The notes under the pieces: generated by a model
Told to the model about the DNA's origin: nothing
Seen by the model: only the letters and a program-made list of their open reading frames with translations
Databases searched by the model: none
Shown: piece by piece, positions 6,271 to 8,613 of the stretch
How the letters are laid out: each line of letters opens with the position of its first letter
Position numbering within the stretch: the first letter of the stretch is position 1
Program-made: the position numbers and the translations under genes
Assembly (NCBI GenBank): GCA_934462775.1
Contig: CAKSIR010000103.1
Location: 1-8,613, forward strand
Source of the DNA: an uncultured Ruminiclostridium sp.
GTDB taxonomy: Bacteria; Bacillota; Clostridia; Oscillospirales; Ruminococcaceae
Direction: 5' to 3'
DNA length: 8,613 bases

Positions 6271-6326
6271 CGTTAAGGAGAAATGTTATGTTACGAATAA
6301 TTCGATATATTTATATGTACTTCTTT
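6240..6326 (-). ncRNA. Candidate small RNA of about 87 nt with a CU-rich anti-Shine-Dalgarno segment
   Basis: A minus-strand promoter (6333-6361) would start transcription near 6326, and the strong terminator at 6240-6270 would end it about 87 nt later. The minus strand carries no credible reading frame here. The RNA would have an AU-rich 5' part with a small CGAA/TTCG hairpin (6294-6304), an unpaired UUUCUCCUUAACG segment (about 6271-6283), then the terminator stem. The CUCCUU stretch is complementary to AAGGAG ribosome sites. CU-rich loops of this kind are how many Firmicutes small RNAs block translation. No known RNA family is recognised, and the call rests on promoter, terminator and spacing. 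Confidence 0.5.
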
Positions 6327-6332
6327 AGCTTT

Positions 6333-6361
6333 AGTATATCACAGCAATGCAGTTAAATCAA
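6333..6361 (-). promoter_or_regulatory. Extended -10 sigma-A promoter for the candidate small RNA
   Basis: On the minus strand TTGATT (6356-6361) is followed after 17 bases by TATACT (6333-6338), preceded by TG with one base between (TGATATACT, an extended -10). Nothing on the minus strand downstream codes for protein before the terminator at 6240-6270, which suggests an RNA gene. Confidence 0.55.
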
Positions 6362-6392
6362 GAGCAATTTGTAAAATTGTAATAATTTGCAC

Positions 6393-6453
6393 AAAAAAAG
6401 CTTTGTACTGCATTGTTTAATATATTAACATACCAAAAAGCGCAGTACAAAGC
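6393..6453 (-). terminator. Long-stem hairpin with T7 tail on the minus strand
   Basis: GCTTTGTACTGC (6400-6411) and GCAGTACAAAGC (6442-6453) form a perfect 12-bp stem with a 30-base loop. On the minus strand the stem is followed by seven T (6393-6399), as in an intrinsic terminator. The loop contains an inner palindrome, TTAATATATTAA (6417-6428). It lies just upstream of the small RNA promoter and would insulate it. The loop is longer than usual for a terminator. Confidence 0.5.
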
Positions 6454-6489
6454 CTAAAACGGCGGATTGACGGATATTCGCATGAAAAC

Positions 6490-6531
6490 GGTTACACGTT
6501 GAGCAAGCGGTATGAAGTACAAAATGTAACC
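6490..6531. repeat. Inverted repeat upstream of the flagellin promoter
   Basis: GGTTACA (6490-6496) and TGTAACC (6525-6531) are inverted copies 28 bases apart, about 40-80 bases before the sigma-D -35 element. AAATGTAA also occurs directly repeated at 6522-6529 and 6536-6543. These could be regulator contacts, but no known motif is recognised. Apart from this, 6454-6569 holds nothing I can assign. Confidence 0.3.
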
Positions 6532-6569
6532 CGATAAATGTAAAATATATACAAAAATAAAAAAAGTGC

Positions 6570-6597
6570 TAAAGTTTTTTTAGAAGTGCGCCGATAT
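6570..6597 (+). promoter_or_regulatory. Sigma-D (sigma-28/FliA) promoter of the flagellin gene
   Basis: TAAA (6570-6573) and GCCGATAT (6590-6597) are separated by 16 bases. These are exact matches to both elements of the flagellar sigma-D consensus, with a spacer one base longer than the usual 15. Transcription would start near 6604, giving a leader of about 100 nt. This makes the flagellin a late flagellar gene, expressed after hook completion releases the sigma factor. Confidence 0.9.
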
Positions 6598-6626
6598 AAA
6601 GATTGTAAGGGTAAAAAGCCCGAATG

Positions 6627-6643
6627 CGATACAGAATGTATCG
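6627..6643 (+). other. Leader hairpin with GAA triloop
   Basis: CGATACA (6627-6633) pairs with TGTATCG (6637-6643) around GAA in the 5' untranslated leader of the flagellin mRNA. No T tract follows. A 7-bp stem near the 5' end would stabilise a highly expressed mRNA, as 5' stems commonly do. That role is inferred. Confidence 0.45.
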
Positions 6644-6664
6644 GAAAAATATTAAACACAGCTT

Positions 6665-6698
6665 CCGAAAGGATATCGGTGGCTAAGTATCAAGGAGG
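6665..6698 (+). promoter_or_regulatory. Paired CsrA-like binding sites and ribosome site in the flagellin leader
   Basis: The first site is AAAGGATAT (6668-6676). Its GGA lies in the loop of a short CCGA/TCGG hairpin (6665-6668 and 6676-6679), and it matches the CsrA core ARGGAUGU at 7 of 8 positions. The second is CAAGGA (6691-6696), inside the ribosome site AAGGAGG (6692-6698), which sits 8 bases before the ATG. The two GGA triplets are 23 bases apart. In Bacillus the same arrangement in the hag leader lets CsrA block flagellin translation, with FliW as antagonist. Confidence 0.5.
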
Positions 6699-6706
6699 AA
6701 AATATC

Positions 6707-8356
6707 ATGGCAGGCATGGTAGTACAACACAATTTAAACGCTGTTAACGCAAACAACAAGATGAACATGAACGTTTCCGGCACAAAGAAGGCAACTGAAA
6801 AGTTATCTTCAGGTTACCAGATTAACCGCGCTGGCGATAACGCTGCAGGTCTTGCAATTTCTGAAAAGATGCGTTCACAGATCCGTGGTCTTTCACAGGC
6901 TACAAAGAATGCTAACGACGGTATCAGCCTTATCCAGACAGCTGAAGGCGGCTTAAACGAAACTCACTCAATTCTCCAGAGAATGAGAGAACTTGCTGTT
7001 CAGTCCGCTAACGGTACATATCAGGATGATACAGACCGTGAAGCAATCCAGCTTGAAGTTGACGCTCTTAAGTCTGAAATCGACAGAATCTCTTCTTCTA
7101 CAGAATACAACGGAATGAAGCTTCTCGACGGTTCACTTGACAAGGGTACATCTTCAACAGAATTCGGCCCACGTTACGGTCAGCTTTTATCCAACAAGCT
7201 TGGTACAAAGACAATTGCTGATGACGGTAACATTTCACTCGAGGGTTCAACAATCACATCAAGCATTGCAGGTGTTACAATCTCGTTAAAGGACGCAGCT
7301 TCCGGTGCAGGCGGCGAAAACGCAGAATGGGACGACGCTGGTACAACATTAACCCTTAACTTAAAGGTTGGTCAGTCTTATACACAGGCAGACATCGATA
7401 AGTTAATCGCTGGCGCTACACAGGCTAAGGGCGGCACACAGACAGGCGCTATTCCTGATGTATCATTCTCACTCAAGAGCGGCGTATTCACATTCTCAAA
7501 AGAAGAAGACTATGCAACAGCAACAGGCGTAAGAGCTGGTACAGCTGATATTGACATCAAGGGTCTTCTTATGACAGGCGGTACAGTTGCTAATGATAAG
7601 TACGCTGACCAGATTAAGTTCACAGCTAACAACTATGGTGCTGATACTCGTAAGATCACTCTTAAGACAGACGTTGCTGCAGGCAAGGAATGGGTTGAAA
7701 CAACAAAGCAGGGCAACGAGGGCACAGGCATTAAGGACGGCGAATTCACACTTCACCTTTCTACAGGTGTTGAGTACACAGCCAGCGATATCGAAAGCCT
7801 CTTAAAGAAGTCCGGTCTTGACTACACAGTAGAGTTATCTGACGCTGATGCTCCTGACGGAGATAAGGTATTATTCGCTCAGAAGGCATCTGCAACTGTT
7901 GAAGCTCAGATGGCTAACGGTGCAGGTCTTGGCGCAGACAAGATGACAGGTACAGGCTCTGGCTTAACATTCCAGATCGGCGCTAACGGCGTTGAAGACC
8001 AGAGAGTTACACTTTCTGTTGCTGATATGTCCTCAACAGCTATCGGTGTTGCAAACGCTGACGTTTCTACACAGGACGCTGCTAACAAGGCAATCGACAT
8101 GGTTGACGGTGCAGTTAAGACAGTTTCTATGCAGAGAGCTAGCCTCGGTGCATTACAGAACAGACTTGAATACACAGTAAACAACCTGACAACAACAAAT
8201 GAAAACCTGACAGCTGCTGAATCTCAGATCAGAGATACAGATATGGCTACAGAAATGATCAACTACACAAAGTTCAACATTCTGCAGCAGGCTTCTCAGG
8301 CAATGCTCGCTCAGGCAAACCAGGCTCCACAGGCTGTTCTCCAGTTACTTGGCTAA
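6707..8356 (+). CDS. fliC: Flagellin, filament subunit
   Basis: The 549-residue protein is a complete flagellin. The N-terminal D0/D1 region (about 1-143) contains VVQHNLNAVNANN, TEKLSSGYQINRAGDNAAGLAIS and LQRMRELAVQSANGT (90-104). The C-terminal D1/D0 region (about 455-549) runs from AANKAIDMVDGAV to the terminal QAVLQLLG. Residues 91-117 keep the Arg and Glu positions used in Salmonella flagellin for TLR5 recognition. It is exported unfolded through the flagellar type III system and assembles at the filament tip. It has no cysteine and no cleaved signal, as expected. The start at 6707 is fixed by AAGGAGG 8 bases upstream; ATG 6716 would be too far. The variable centre (about 145-415) holds a diverged duplication. 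The gene uses ACA, GCT, CTT and AAG codons heavily and is less GC-rich than the neighbouring operon, as in a very highly expressed gene. Confidence 0.98.
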   Translation: MAGMVVQHNLNAVNANNKMNMNVSGTKKATEKLSSGYQINRAGDNAAGLAISEKMRSQIRGLSQATKNANDGISLIQTAEGGLNETHSILQRMRELAVQSANGTYQDDTDREAIQLEVDALKSEIDRISSSTEYNGMKLLDGSLDKGTSSTEFGPRYGQLLSNKLGTKTIADDGNISLEGSTITSSIAGVTISLKDAASGAGGENAEWDDAGTTLTLNLKVGQSYTQADIDKLIAGATQAKGGTQTGAIPDVSFSLKSGVFTFSKEEDYATATGVRAGTADIDIKGLLMTGGTVANDKYADQIKFTANNYGADTRKITLKTDVAAGKEWVETTKQGNEGTGIKDGEFTLHLSTGVEYTASDIESLLKKSGLDYTVELSDADAPDGDKVLFAQKASATVEAQMANGAGLGADKMTGTGSGLTFQIGANGVEDQRVTLSVADMSSTAIGVANADVSTQDAANKAIDMVDGAVKTVSMQRASLGALQNRLEYTVNNLTTTNENLTAAESQIRDTDMATEMINYTKFNILQQASQAMLAQANQAPQAVLQLLG

Positions 8357-8394
8357 TTTGGAAAACATCGCGTAGACAGTTTACTAATGCGAAT

Positions 8395-8423
8395 AAAAGG
8401 AACGAAGAAATTCGTTCCTTTTT
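8395..8423 (+). terminator. Flagellin intrinsic terminator with GNRA tetraloop
   Basis: AAAAGGAACGAA (8395-8406) and TTCGTTCCTTTT (8411-8422) form a 12-bp perfect stem closed by GAAA, with T5 then CTTTT after it. It lies 39 bases past the flagellin stop, which suggests that the flagellin mRNA has one gene. Confidence 0.88.
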
Positions 8424-8445
8424 CTTTTGCAAAAATACATAAACA

Positions 8446-8478
8446 AAACGCTCTGCATATTACAGAGCGTTTATTTTT
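8446..8478. terminator. Second, bidirectional terminator between flagellin and a convergent gene
   Basis: AAACGCTCTG (8446-8455) and CAGAGCGTTT (8463-8472) form a 10-bp stem with a 7-base loop. ATTTTTATT follows on the plus strand, and TTTTGTTT on the minus strand (the last T of the stem plus what follows). It backs up the flagellin terminator and also lies 12 bases past the stop of the minus-strand frame at 8485. Confidence 0.7.
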
Positions 8479-8484
8479 ATTCAA

Positions 8485-8613
8485 TTATACCTCGCGTATA
8501 ACGAACAGGAGGTGCAAACTCGGCTGAATCTGCACCCTGCCTATTCCTCCCATTTCATATTCTTTCTTATCTCCGCTATAAATAATACCATACGCTGTCC
8601 CTTTATTCAAGGG
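8485..8613 (-). CDS. C-terminal fragment of an unidentified protein, cut by the window edge
   Basis: On the minus strand a frame is open from the right edge for 42 codons and ends in TAA (8485-8487). The visible end reads from PLNKGTAYGIIYSGDKKEYE through IGRVQIQPSLHLLFVIREV. I do not recognise the family. It could be a real gene because the stop is followed at once by a hairpin with T tracts, as a convergent gene facing flagellin would need. An open stretch of 42 codons alone could be chance. No start or upstream sequence is in the window. Confidence 0.4.
   Translation of the reverse strand, partial: PLNKGTAYGIIYSGDKKEYEMGGIGRVQIQPSLHLLFVIREV

Noticed and set aside
8511..8536. GGTGCA / TGCACC inverted repeat preceded by AGGAGGTG
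   Set aside because: The Shine-Dalgarno-like string has no start codon at a suitable distance, and the repeat lies inside the minus-strand partial frame.
1..8613. CRISPR arrays, tRNA or rRNA genes, insertion-sequence transposases, riboswitch aptamers
   Set aside because: I looked for repeated spacer-repeat units, tRNA arms, transposase motifs and known aptamer cores and saw none. The only unassigned structured stretch is 6176-6531.

Overview
The window looks like a chromosomal segment of a flagellated member of class Clostridia (Bacillota), probably of gut type. The reasons are the AAGGAGG-type ribosome sites, the sigma-A and sigma-D style promoters, Clostridia-type flagellin ends, and a fatty-acid-synthase-like gene set with 4-base ATGA gene overlaps. 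The species cannot be named from the sequence alone.

Left and centre (about 35-6142, minus strand): one tightly packed seven-gene operon. In transcription order it encodes a patatin-like acyl hydrolase, a PlsC-type acyltransferase, an acyl carrier protein, a 731-residue fusion of a ketosynthase to a chain-length-factor-like second ketosynthase, a FabG-type ketoreductase, a FabZ-type dehydratase and a four-cysteine flavoprotein. The ketosynthase half keeps Cys-His-Lys-His. The second half has lost all of these (Ser, Asn, Arg, Asp at the matching positions). This is the core of an iterative type II polyketide or specialised fatty acyl pathway, joined to lipid acyl-transfer and acyl-hydrolysis genes. 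No enoyl reductase, malonyl transferase, starter-unit enzyme or phosphopantetheinyl transferase is present, so those steps must come from elsewhere or be skipped. A polyunsaturated acyl product transferred to a lipid is the simplest reading, but it is inference. A sigma-A promoter precedes the patatin gene and a second one may lie before the acyl carrier protein gene.

Middle (6049-6706): a 658-base, AT-rich stretch without a confident protein gene. It is not empty. On the minus strand it holds what looks like a self-contained small RNA gene of about 87 nt: an extended -10 promoter, a CU-rich anti-Shine-Dalgarno segment and a strong intrinsic terminator, with a large T-tailed hairpin upstream. 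Short direct repeats flank this segment.

Right (6570-8423, plus strand): a single flagellin gene with a near-perfect sigma-D (sigma-28) promoter. Its roughly 100-nt leader carries two GGA motifs placed like the CsrA sites of the Bacillus hag leader, and a tetraloop terminator follows the gene. The flagellin has standard D0/D1 ends and a variable centre with a diverged internal duplication. A second, bidirectional hairpin separates it from the C-terminal end of a convergent gene that runs in from the right edge (8485-8613).
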